Shown here: piece by piece, positions 1-10,933 of the stretch | Position numbering within the stretch: position 1 is the first letter of the stretch | How the letters are laid out: each line of letters starts with the position of its first letter | Assembly: GCF_001632365.1 (NCBI RefSeq) | Contig: NW_024468553.1 | Span: forward strand, 91,046 to 155,045 | Reading direction: 5' to 3' | DNA length: 64,000 bases | Source of the DNA: Laetiporus sulphureus 93-53 | Lineage: Eukaryota; Basidiomycota; Agaricomycetes; Polyporales; Laetiporaceae | The notes under the pieces: model-generated | The model's database searches: none | Seen by the model: only the letters and a program-made list of their open reading frames with translations | What the model was told of the DNA's origin: nothing | Translations under genes and position numbers: made by a program

Positions 1-959
1 TAGACCTCAGTCAAGGCAGATCAACAGTTTTGTGGGAGCAAAATACAGGGTGTGTGAACGCCAAGCCAGATAACATCAAAGAATCCATGGAATCTGTCAT
101 TAGTGAGACTGTGCTTTGTTCACGTGCATCATATCTGCCAGATGACAGTCATGGATGAACACATAAATTGCGTAATCTGCGAACAGATCAGACCTTGCCT
201 CATCATTGCCTTGTCTCCAAAGATTCAGACTGCCATGACCTCATACAGAGGAGGAATGTTTGCATCCTCCAAGGAAGGAAGCTAAAAAAGCCATGTCAAC
301 TTAATTGCATTCTAGAGAAAAGAACACACCGTATCTGAGCAGAATGCCATGCACAACGTCTGAGGGTCCTTGTCATTGTTGTTCAGGATTTTCTTCAGAC
401 GTGAAAAGATCTTTCAGCTGCCGTACTTCTCCTTTAGCCATTTCTCAAAGTGTTTGCGACCCGGCTGCACGTTGTCGAGCTCTGCAGCTTGTTTCTTTCC
501 TTTACCTTTTCTTTCCTTGCTCTTGGCCAGCGCTCCCTCCGTGGTGACTTGCTTTAGCCCATCCACTTGAACTTTTATGAGAAATGCATGAACTTCATGC
601 TGCATGTCTGAGGTCCAACCGGGCAGCATGTGGCCATTGTATGCCTCGTCCCATGGAGCTGTTGTGTACGCAGTTGTGACTTGCCACTGATTCGACATTC
701 ACACATATGGGAACAAAGCCAAAAGATGGAGTACAGCATTATATTTCAGTAGTGAAGGCATGTTGATTGACTTATGCAGGACAAGAGTGGAGTTGAAGTT
801 AATGCTGTATGAGAGATACACATTCTTCAAACCAGTCACATGCCCATCTGCTGCACGCGCGACTTGGACTTCATGCACTCATCTCAACTGTACTCTTCTG
901 TGTTATGGTCTGAACAAGTTGATCACAACCCTGGCCAGGCCAGTCTCAGCATGGGCGGC
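1..959. other. No gene recognised (left edge)
   Basis: I recognise no gene here. A 94-codon open frame on minus (414-698) is lysine-rich near its C-terminus and resembles no family I know. It may be a relic of the transposon-rich neighbourhood or chance. No intron signals, repeats or RNA-like structures could be supported. Confidence 0.2.
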
Positions 960-1865
960 ATCGACGAAGAGATGTGAATGAAGAAGAAGATAACAGTGCG
1001 AGGGTGTCAAGTTATGTGGAGGAAGCAGCAGAGGGAGCTGACGAGGACATGGAAATGGACGTCGCACAGAATGTGAGCAATGCTGTTTCATTGCTATAAT
1101 ACAAGATAAAGCGAGGTGACGAAGACATACATCCTGCGCTCGATGCTGGACCCTGCGATCATCAAATATGCATGTGCACTAGACGCGGACATCCTGGTGA
1201 TCGAGCATGAGGATATGATGAACAATGATGAGGTCTATACCGACTAGGATGACGACGGACTGTGCACGCACTCAGTGGCAGCATCCTGGCCTGGGAGCAG
1301 TCTGATGAGCTGGGCTCGATCAGCATGCTGTACACCATTCTAGCATTGATCTTGGTAGATGGTCATGTCATAAGAGACAGTACATATTCCGTGGCATGCT
1401 CTCTCATACTCAGATATCCTGATACAAATGTCAGATGACCTTCGAAGCCTGTTGAAATGCCTCAACCTCAGACATGGCACCATGCTCCCGCTAAGCAGCT
1501 GCTCGACAAACACATCCCTCATGGTTGACGCCTACCTCGCACAGCTCCTCTGGCAGGGCTACCTTGAATGACAACGCATTGATGAGATAAAGGGTGTGAG
1601 CAAGTGTGGATGCGTGTTCGCAGTGGCGCTGGTGGGCGATGATGGCGTGAATGCAGTCGAGTGGCACTGGGGCTCACATGCGATGAGCGAGGTGGGTGAG
1701 CGTGCTATCGCCCAGTTCATGGTGGAGCTTATGTTGGATGGGTCGAAGGTGGAGAGTGAGGATGAGAACGCGGGAGATGATGCGGATAGGACGAAGAAGG
1801 TCAAGGTGGTGATGAAGGACATTGACAGCGCTGCGGGTGGTGATCTGTTGCAGGGTCTGGTATGA
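960..1865 (+). pseudogene. Decayed NSE3/MAGE-domain (SMC5/6 complex) gene
   Basis: NSE3 is the MAGE-domain subunit of the SMC5/6 DNA repair complex. Pieces in order on plus are an acidic N-terminal stretch (about 975-1075), a segment reading LDPAIIKYACALDADIL (about 1147-1200), a helical segment MLYTILALILVDG (about 1327-1365) and a C-terminal winged-helix-like end, NAVEWHWGSHAMSEVGERAI (about 1650-1710). The E-x-x-W-G-x-x-A pattern followed by an A-x-x-F-M helix is typical of MAGE domains. In-frame stops at 1245-1247 (TAG) and 1569-1571 (TGA, where CGA would restore Arg) and shifts between frames 2 and 3 show that it is broken. The last piece (1596-1865) is open for 89 codons. The assignment rests on motif memory, so another MAGE-like protein is possible. 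Confidence 0.5.
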
Positions 1866-2429
1866 GTGAGCCAGTGCACATTCGTTATCCAATATTCATA
1901 TTGTGTCTGCCTCTTAATGGGTACGTGTAAATTAAATGTGAGAAAATGCTGTGGGTGATGTTGACTGCCCAAAAACAGTAACGCATTCGAGGGCCGTGCG
2001 CCTGTCAGATGCATCACTGTGCCCGGTCCTCTGCATATACTCCTCGTTTTCGAAATGTCTAATGGTGCAGAAAGTAAGAGTAGTTCACAGAAGACAAACA
2101 ATGCAAGAAGGCAACTGTAGTCGCAGCGTGGGTATCTAACTTCATTCATTCATACTGGATTACTCTCATGGTGAGTAGGCCACAGTACAAATACAGCCAG
2201 TGGGGCAGGTCCAATCAAGCATCGTGGAGGAGGTTGAATCCACGAAGAAGAAGAAAGTGCATCTTTCAGTTCAGTATTTCTTACAATGTAGTATTGCTGA
2301 CTGTCACTTATCTACAGAAGAAGCATGGCAAGAAACAACACAAAGGCAGTGAGTCTTGATGATCATTCAATCATGATAACATCTTTAATGCTGAGCCTCA
2401 TTCTCTCAAGGGTACAAAGCTGAAGGGTT

Positions 2430-4421
2430 TGTGTGGGAGGAGCAGTTCAAGTGCAAGTGAGTTAGAGCCCATGATGCCTGGCAACAGTTCTTCAAGCGTT
2501 GGAGAAGTGAACCCGATGAGGACATCGAAGATGCCCCTTATCCCTTGTTGCTCAGGTCAGTGGACAGTCCGGTCTTGCAGCTCAGTCAAACTATTCTCGT
2601 GTTGGACTCCTTTCAGACCCTTTTCGATCGAGCATGGTGACTCTACATGGCATATCTGAATGGCAGAATCGTGCTCACCAGTTAACCCAGAATTGGTACG
2701 TTGCACATGTCTCTATCATTGATGTGATGGCGATGAACCGTTTTGTCTCTTGCTAGGCAAATCCATCTGGTTGTGGTATGCACTCATCCAGCTGTTGAGA
2801 AAGCAGAAGATGGTAGTGTTTGCCTACGACGAGGACATCTATCTCTTCTTCTTTGAGGAAGTCTTTCAGGTTGTGGGACATAAGTTTACTGCAGCTATCC
2901 TTTCGTAACTTTCTGCAGGTGATGATGACGCGTCGCATCATATTTGGGGATTGATAGACTCAAAGAACAACATACAAGAGCCCAGTGCAGGCTTAGTCTC
3001 TGTGTCTATCTTTCTGATCCATGCCTCATCTCCCAATGAGAGTCAGTATAACAGTTGGCGCAAACAACGAGGAGCATTTATGGAACTCAAGATGGAGTAC
3101 GCTGTTCCTGTCATCTGAGGAGGGCATCACATTAAATTATTCTAAATGCAGTCTTCCACTACAGCCAGGCTACGCTGGACTTGCAACAGCTGTGACCTGT
3201 GCCCTCGACAATCCTAATGTCAATCAAGACCCACAGGTGCGCAACATTACACAGCATCTGCTGAACATTGATAGGCGGTCATCATCAATGCGGAAACTTG
3301 CAAAATGTTTGATAGGAGAGGCTCTCAAGAAGGCCACTGAGATATACGGCTTTGCTCTGCATGATGTTTACGATGCGCTGTTCATTCCAGAATCCATCGA
3401 GCATCGTCACACAGATGCAATACAACACGTGACCTGAAATGAGCTTAAAAGAGGCCTCACCGGTAACAACGAATGTCCTGGAGCATTCTCTCATCACCTA
3501 GTCACTGTCCATGTCATACTGGGATCTGACCATTGAAGCTGCGACAATTTCTTCCTCAACTTCAAGTCTCCGGATATCGAGAATGAAATCCAGGATCACT
3601 TGAGCATCCTTGGTGTCGAAGAGGCACAGCTGATTTTATTGCTGACTCTCCTGTCTCCACAAACGTCTGGGTTAAGTGCATTTGTCTTCGAGACGTTAGT
3701 GCACAATCACCTTTCAGGATTGACTACAGCTCCAAATGGACTCCCCCCACTACTTATCATGAAATATATGACAAGCACTAGCCGAACCTTCAAATTGACT
3801 AAACTGCCAGTCATAGCTTCGACTCACCTTCCCGCTCGACAGAGAATGATAGCAAAGTTTCAATGGGACAACAACAGCCCTCTTTGCCTCGAACTGCCTT
3901 TGTACGACCACTTCTACATCCCGAAAGCCAAAAACAGCCCGCTCATCAGCTCGTTTGTGATCGAACCCGCAGACAATGGTGCGACATTGTGGGTTTTTCA
4001 GGCCACAGTGGCTGAGAAGCACGGTGGCGTGGCATCTGGTTACGTTCTCATTGATGCTATCAAAGAAGTTATCGACAGCCACCTACATGGGGTAGCGAAC
4101 AAAGAGGTGAGCAGCACTGCTGGTAAAAAGTGGCATATGTCTGCTCTGGAGGGACAGCGAAAGAAGCTCAAGAAAGCAAAAGGGAATGAAGTGACCACGA
4201 ACTATGTCTTGTTTGTCCAGCTGATGAAAGAAAGGATTACCGAATGCCTGCTAGTTGGAATGATTACAGAGGAGACTTGTATCGTCAACAGATCCTCATG
4301 TAAGGAAGCCATTTCATCCTCCACTGATTATAGTAGCTCATCTTCGACTACCCTCATCACAGCCGACCATCACATAAATAGCATGCTCGAGAGACTCATC
4401 CAGTCCCAGCAGCACAGATAG
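2430..4421 (+). pseudogene. Crinkler/RHS-like gene relic (P-loop NTPase plus nuclease-like domain)
   Basis: This family joins an STAND-like P-loop ATPase to a restriction-endonuclease-fold domain. It is common in transposon-rich fungal and oomycete genomes, where members are studied as effectors or selfish-element products. Visible parts are a leader (about 2440-2640), a GKS P-loop followed by WLWYALIQLL (about 2755-2800), a Walker-B-like AYDEDIYLFF (about 2825-2855), a middle region (3021-3437), and a C-terminal open frame of 273 codons (3600-4421). The C-terminal frame has a hydrophobic core LWVFQATVAEKHGG (about 3990-4030) as in the nuclease domain of this family. Stops and frame changes fall at about 2640, 3115 and 3437. 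The glycine-rich start of the P-loop is not visible upstream of GKS. A functional product is unlikely. Confidence 0.45.
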
Positions 4422-4439
4422 GTGTTCTACAGTGCAAAG

Positions 4440-5540
4440 AGCCATGACAAATGCATAGAGATCACCGATGTGCATGTACTATATTTATTGACCTGCTATG
4501 TAATATTCTGTTGAACCTGCATGACAACAATGCAGGCCGCAGCGCATAAGAGTGTGCACCATCACATTGTGGAAATCTCTTCACTTTCCTCTTAGCATAC
4601 TCACCCAGAATGCTCAAGCAACTGATCTACTCAGCAAGGTAATTTTGGGATGGAAAACTACATGTGCATTATGGCGGATGGATGCCAGGGATGATTTGGC
4701 TTGAATTAAAGTGCTCAATGGCTGCCCAACAAGGTGCACTCATATGATGCGTGTTTTTCAGAGTGTCTAACATATACACTGTGAAACGTGTGGTGGAGGG
4801 TCCCAGTATGGATAGGCATCCTGGATGCGCCTACCGTTGGGATGCCCGCATTAGCAAGCAGTTGTTCGTCAAGGACGTGCATCACCCATATCCATTGATA
4901 TTTTTTAAGCGTAGAGGAAACGTTCACAACACATTGCAGACACCTTCGGGAAGGCATCTGCTACCAGTCTATGTTGATGTGATCGGACATTCTGGCAAGT
5001 CGGTGGCACTGAGGATGTACTGATCGTGACCTGCTTTACAAATGCACCATTCTCATCAACCACTGAACTCTGGCCATCCACGAGCTTGTGCAAAAATTAT
5101 CAAACATAGGCATGGTCATTGTATTCTAGATGCGTTTGAGATGAAGCAGAATGCAGCTCGTCCTGGATGCGCTCATCTCTTGCAGCTCTACTGCAAGACC
5201 AGTTGCTCATGGGCTGACTTTTCACAAAATGTGTCATCACAAAAAGCTTGGCATCATGTATTACAAGAAGCGCTGTACATCATGTTTAACCGCTGCAGCT
5301 ACTGCAGCTCCTCTTCGGTTTTGACAGCCTTGTCTTAGCAGGAGGAAAACTGATCGATGGCTGCCCACCCTGCAGCTTCTGATACATCGATCACATCACT
5401 CGCTCTTCCTTCAAAATCTGATCTGCATAAAAGAAATAACAGAAATCAGTGACAGTTGTATCACAAAGGATACTTCAGGATGCACTGATTTATTTGAAGA
5501 CAGATGGTTCACCAGTGTCTCTGTCTCCTAGGTGGGATGC
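4440..5540. other. Intergenic, nothing recognised
   Basis: Several open frames of 80-98 codons occur on both strands (for example 4751-5023 plus and 5042-5338 plus). None has a recognisable motif or splice-compatible continuation. The 3' end of the minus-strand helicase relic begins at about 5555. Confidence 0.2.
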
Positions 5541-5554
5541 AGCAAACTCTACGG

Positions 5555-8500
5555 TCAGTCCTCCTTCACCATCGCTTCCAGATTCCTATTCATGGGCAGA
5601 AGACTCTTTTTGGCTGGGGGAGCAGTGAAGTCAACAGACGATGGCCTTTTGTGTTTCTTGCCTTTCTCTTTGATCAGCTCCTCCTCCGAAGAGCTGCCCA
5701 TTTGATGGAAGTTGTCTTCGGGTGGTGGACTCATGCACTGCTGATGAATTTGACTGACTGGCGCTGCTGGCGTCTGCTCAGATGGTTGTTCAGTCATTTG
5801 CCCATTGTCTTCCATCACTTGCTGTTCTGCAGGCTGCGTGGACAGTTCATTAATCACAGGAATGTCCTCCATCACATGCTCATCCCAGAAAGTTTCTGCG
5901 TCGGCCATTCCTTGGGCAGTTTGAACATCCTCTTGTTTGGGATGTCGCTCCTCAGCAACGTCCTGACTTTCTGAGGCTTGCAGTTGTGCAGTCTGCTCAG
6001 ACAATCCTTGGGCCACTGGCAGATCCTCTCCTTCTGCCTCAGGGTCTCGCTCATCTAACTCTGGGTTAAATAGTCTCTCTGCAAATTCTGTCAGCGCCAG
6101 TTAAAAGGCATGATAAAGTGGCTTACTGAGCTTATGCAGCGCTTTCACGAATTCATTGTGCATATGTGCAGATCAAAGTGAATCCTGGTGTGTATGTGTC
6201 AGAGAGCATTTGATCAGACGAGAACATGAAATGCCTTACCAGGAGTATCAGTATGTTTGCAACTGGTAGGTTCAAGCCCACCAAGCCAACGTTGGACATC
6301 AGTAAAATTGCGGCATCATCACTGAAGTCCGTGTTGAATCTTTCGATAATTCTGCACTGCTCCAGCAAAGATTGAGAATCCGTCATTTCTAGGGGTTTGA
6401 TCCCATGAAGCTTGAAAACCTGTCATAGGGTGCATAAGTGCGAGAATAGGAGTGAAACAGAGTTTGCGCACTGGGAGAATGACTGTTAGTGATGATGAGA
6501 ATGCGGTGAACATGATGATCTTATCACGCTTCAAGTTCGGTGGATGCAGCTTCATCATCGGCTGGTCTGGGCACAAGAGTTTTGCTGTCCTTGGTGATGA
6601 TGGGTGGGGCTTTATCCATGCCCAGGTGATGCTGGAGCAACAGAAGGAGCACGTTGATTTTAGCCGACGACTTTAATCTCCATTCGTCGATTGTCGTTAG
6701 AGTCTTGTACAGACCAGAACTTTGCGGATGGCGAGATAGAATGACTGTGCACTTAATTAGTTAATTCACCATTGTTAACTCAAGCAGATGCCAGCTCATG
6801 CACATCCTCAATGCGCATCTCTGCATTACTCCTCCAACAGCTCAGATAGGCGTCTGAACCCATTATGCGCACTTCACGTGACTTGCGCACTAAGTCAATG
6901 GTGCTCATCGCGGACGCACAAAACATCTCACCCCAATAAGCGATAACAGTCTAGCAATAAAAAATGCTCACCCTTCCAGAAGTGTACGACAGGTTCAAAT
7001 CGTTTCGCCAAACACCCTCAATGAGCTGGTCCAGTGCCTTCTTCTCCCAATCCTCCTGCTCCAATTGAAGTAGTTGTTCGTGAACCTTTTTCAGGCCAGA
7101 TATAAGTTTTTCGTCCCAGGCCTTTGAGTTGCTGGTGCGGCAGATCACAGACCCTTTGAATAGCTCATGGACATCATTCATGATGTCCTTGATCACCACA
7201 TAATAGGCCTCACATATGGAATCCTTGCACCAGGGGCATGAGCCCATGATTCTGCCAGAAATATTTTGAACACATCATGATAACAGTCAGAATGTAACTT
7301 TACTGTTACTGATGTAAACATTATGAAATAATTTGAATTATCTCGAGTGAATTCATCGTAGAATAATTGTGATATTATTCAGAAAGATACCATGGTGCGA
7401 CAACAATTTTACTCTGACCAGCATTCACAAAATATGTTGGCAACATTTTGAATGAAATATAAGGGTACATTAAAAATGTGATCAATGTGATATTGCAATG
7501 AGTACCAGATGCTTTTCATCATGTGCCGACTGGAATCATCTTGAACGCATCAGAGATGTCCTAATATGGTTAGCACATTACTATATATAGCAATACCATT
7601 TATGCGATCACAGTGAACTCAATGGGAATCATCTTGAAGACATCATGGCCCCTCATAGATATCATTTAAAATTTTCTCTGAAGAAACATTTAGAGTGTTA
7701 TGGCAATATTGCTTGAATGCTGTCAGCTGCAACATTGGGGTCTCATTCTTGCATCTTTATGAATGCTATCAAAATTGTGCCACAATGCTGATGCTTAAAA
7801 CATCTTAAAACATTCAAAATGATTTCAAGATATATGCGCTGAAAACATTGTCTAATTATTTGGACTATTATTACAATGTGTCCAAAATGTTCCCGGTGAA
7901 ATCATGAGCTCATGCCCCCAGTGTTGACCACACCGTGCGTGAGCTGCACACTGTCGCAGATCACCTCGTCCCTGGTGGCCTTGACCCGATTCATCCGTGC
8001 ACTTCAGAGAGTTGCCTCCCATTTGCATTCTTGCTCAATCAGCTCAGTGGTGATTGGTTTCAGATGCATTATATGTGCAAGATTGAGGATATCCTGTGTA
8101 AAATATGGTTACAGGGCACAGAAGAGTTAGCTTCACTTGCTTACCTGAGGATGGGTAACGATCGGCATAGTCGTCAGCAGAACCACCGTCTCTGCCAGAT
8201 CTGACCACACCTGAAGGGCTGTGTACACCTTCCTGGAAGTCCGCACAAATTGAGCTTTGTCAACGATCAGTAATGAACATCTCTGAGATAGAAGCATTTT
8301 CGACTTCTTTTTGTTATATGTTTCAGCTCTCTTCAGCAGACTTTTGTCTGCCTTCTGATAAAGGAATACGTCTTCAAGATCAGAGGTCACTGTCTGTTGA
8401 GCATTGTTTTCAGTTTTTTTATTGTCTTAGAAACATATTCATCAAAACTTACAGTGAACCATGCAAGTATTATCTTCCTTGAGGCCTGCTGCTTCGACAT

Positions 8501-8888
8501 CGACCACAATTTTTCCCAGAATTGCTAGTGCTGCTCTTCCTTATATTTGTCAACATAGGGTAAAAGGTCAAATGTGTCTCGCCGAAGGTATGTATGTATT
8601 TCAGAAGTTCACTGCTTGATGAGGCTCGGCAGGCAAATGATTAGGTGTGAAAAGTTGAGCAGATTTCCCTGGCTGCCATCTGCATTCTTGTATTGAAAGT
8701 CATCTGCAGAAATGATTTATTCAATGATGTGGTGAACCAGCATAATCACGACTTACCCTTCCCAAAACTGTCTAAGAATTTGTCTGTGTTTGTGAATGCA
8801 TGACGAAGGTGTTCACGATATGCTATCAATGCGATGGCCTCCAGTGTTTTCTCAACTCTGACCTCGTCCATCATAAGTGTGGGCAGAC
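5555..8888 (-). pseudogene. SNF2-family helicase relic, truncated by an LTR insertion
   Basis: The gene runs leftwards. Its first visible part (8888 to about 8760) reads MDEVRVEKTLEAIALIAY, where the family Walker A is G-x-GKT. The key glycines are replaced by R and E. The Walker B region (about 8300) reads LLIVDKAQFVRT instead of a DEAQ/DEAH box, and motif III (about 8200) is LLTTMP rather than LTATP. A linker follows (7247-6951, including GSVICRT). The helicase C-terminal lobe lies at 6576-6153 (RDKIIMFTAFSSSL; LMSNVGLVGLNLPVANILIL), and a Gln/Glu-rich tail ends in a basic nuclear-type stretch (6016-5555). Many stops separate the parts. An AT-rich stretch at about 7260-7900 lies inside the gene and looks inserted. 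The upstream end is cut exactly at the chromovirus LTR (8889). Confidence 0.7.
7260..7905. other. AT-rich insert-like stretch inside the helicase relic
   Basis: This AT-rich stretch carries no open frame and separates two recognisable helicase segments. Two short similar phrases of the type GGAATCATCTTGAA occur at about 7535 and 7625, which suggests an old repeat. No terminal repeats or target duplication could be defined, so its origin is open. Confidence 0.25.
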
Positions 8889-9535
8889 TGTCACGGCACG
8901 TCAATGACAACCAAGACTAGAGTCCCCTTGAGGGTCTCCTGGCTAAAGGCCTACAGCGATGAGCTGTGGTGATACGACGTGCCCACTGATGAGGCCCAGT
9001 TGCTAGTCACTGAATGAAACTTACTGGCAAGGCAAGGGGTGCTATCACAAGGTGAGGATGCAAACAAATGTATAGCACACTGAGAGTGTCTGGTAAGACC
9101 TCTCTGTGATGGTAGTGGAGGACGAAGGAGAATAAGACTGAGGTCTCCTCCTCGTCTTGCTGGTCCTTATATACATGATTGTCTAGCTACTGTACAGTAC
9201 TACATAAGCGAGTCACACGCTGTGCTACTGGACTGTGCTACAATCATATGACATGTCCCAGTTATCCTGATTGGCTGCCTAATAATAACTCACGGAGACG
9301 AAGCTCCTCTTGAGCATGCAATATGACGTCATGGTGATTGCGCAATATGATGCAATCCTGAGGAGCTCAGTGTCACGTGACAATGCCAAGAGAGATCTGA
9401 GGTCATGTGACTAGATGCCTTTATCTTATCTCTCATTAGGTCACATGATTCGTTGTGCGACGCGAAATGATGAAAAATGATATGCTTCTAATAACATTTG
9501 TTTCTATAATGACTTGTCAGGTAAAAACTGTGACA
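8889..9535 (-). repeat. 3' LTR of the chromovirus
   Basis: The LTR is bounded by the short inverted ends TGTCAC (8889-8894) and GTGACA (9530-9535), giving 647 bp with TG...CA termini. The polypurine tract abuts the right end. A diverged partial copy of the same LTR lies at about 21960-22335. Both copies share long phrases around the segment containing AATAAGACTGAGGTCT and CCTTATATACATGATTG. The latter is TATA-like on plus but not obviously on the element's own minus strand. Confidence 0.75.
9324..9346. promoter_or_regulatory. Paired palindromes in the LTR (CRE-like and C/EBP-like)
   Basis: TGACGTCA (9324-9331) is the perfect CRE palindrome bound by ATF/CREB-type bZIP factors. Five bases on, ATTGCGCAAT (9337-9346) is a perfect 10-bp palindrome matching the C/EBP-type bZIP consensus. 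The corresponding region of the diverged LTR copy near 22200 has lost both CpG-containing cores. Regulatory use is inferred from sequence only. Confidence 0.35.
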
Positions 9536-9551
9536 TCACCCCCTTCTCAAG

Positions 9552-10933
9552 GTTCATTGTTCTGATGAGCCAAAGTCCTTGTCACCTTATATGGTTTGCC
9601 CAGCGAGTGAACGGTCTGTCTCTGTAATTACTCCTGAGGTGTAATATTCGCATATGAGCTGTGCGACACGATCGCCTGTCCTGACCTCAAACGGTGTGCT
9701 GGTCATGTTAATGAGAAGCACCTTGATTTTCCCTGTGTAGTCTGGGTCAATTACCCCTGCTGCGACATCAATTCCTTTGAGGGCTAGCCCACTTCGGGGG
9801 GCCACTCGAATGTATGTCCACTTTGGGGGGTTAACTGCAAGCCCAGTGCCAATAAGCACCCTGGAATGTGGGGGAATGGCTATGTCTTGTGTGGACTTGA
9901 CATTCCACCCTACAGCTTCTGGAGATCCCTTGTAGGATGCTCGGGCATTTGGATGAGTGCAGAAGAAGACCATGAACTCGTCGGAGTGGTCCGACAAGGC
10001 GATTTTGTGTGCTTTGCGTGTATGCAGCTTAGCTCTTGAAGCATCTGAGTGTGTCTGATGGAATTTCTCTACTTTGTCTTTGACATTTGTGAGGTTTTCC
10101 AGTGGTTCCCACGTATTGTCGCTGTGGTCATAGTCTAACCACTTAACGAGATACTGGGTTTTGTTATACCTGACTCTAGAATCCAGGATGTCCTCCACGT
10201 CCCATTCTTCCTCTCTGTCTATGATGACTGGGGGGTTAGGGGGAGGCACACATCCCGGAATAGAGTCTTGATGGAACATTATAAGCTTAGAAGCATGAAA
10301 CACCGGATGTAGCTTCATGTCCGCCGGTAGTTGCAGTTTAAATGATACAGTTCCGATCTTTTCAAGGATTTTGAATGGTCCATAGTTCTGAGTCACGAGT
10401 TTCTGACTTTTGACCTTTACATGGAGATCTTTTCCTCGAATAAGCACTTCGTCTCCTACTTTGAAAGGGACATCCTGCTTTTTGAGATCGAAATACCATT
10501 TCATTCTTTCCGCTGCTAATGTCAGAGCGGCATGTGCTTGTTCCTGTGCTTGATCGTGGTTGTGGAATAAGTGTTCCAGGGATGGATGTTGTATTCCTTT
10601 CAATATGTCTGGTGCCATGCGGGGGTGTCGACCATGCCTATGAAAAATGGGGACAGACCTGTCGATTCTGAGGCTTGGTTGTTGTATGCAAACTCCGCTT
10701 GGGCAATAGTGTGGCCCAATCAGTTTGTCGGTAGTTGCAGTACATGCATAGATATTGCTCCAGAATTTGATTGACTCGTTCGATCTGTCCATCCGTTTCA
10801 GGGTGATAGGCTGTAGACATCGTAGATTTGATATGAAGTTTCTGACAAAACTCCTGGAATAGCTTGGCTGAGAACTGTGTGCCTCAGTCTGATATGATTT
10901 GTCGGGGGATTCCATGGAGTTTGAATACTTCAT
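9552..10933 (-). pseudogene. Chromovirus pol C-terminus: integrase end, chromodomain, dUTPase
   Basis: The 448-codon open frame starts inside the integrase core and includes the integrase C-terminal region (VPFKVGDEVLIRGK; LHPVFHASKL). A chromodomain follows at about residues 238-285, with EWDVEDILDSR and YLVKWLDYDHSDNTWEPLENL as key parts. A trimeric-type dUTPase domain occupies about residues 315-448. Motif I reads AVGWNVKST, with Asn where Asp is usual. Motif II is APRSGLALKG, motif III GVIDPDYTGKIKV with the catalytic Asp present, and motif IV RVAQLI. The frame ends at TAA 9587-9589, but the same frame continues after it with GDKDFGSSEQ and a second stop at about 9554. That piece matches the glycine-rich motif V, so the TAA is probably a recent premature stop. 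dUTPase would lower dUTP during reverse transcription. Confidence 0.8.
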
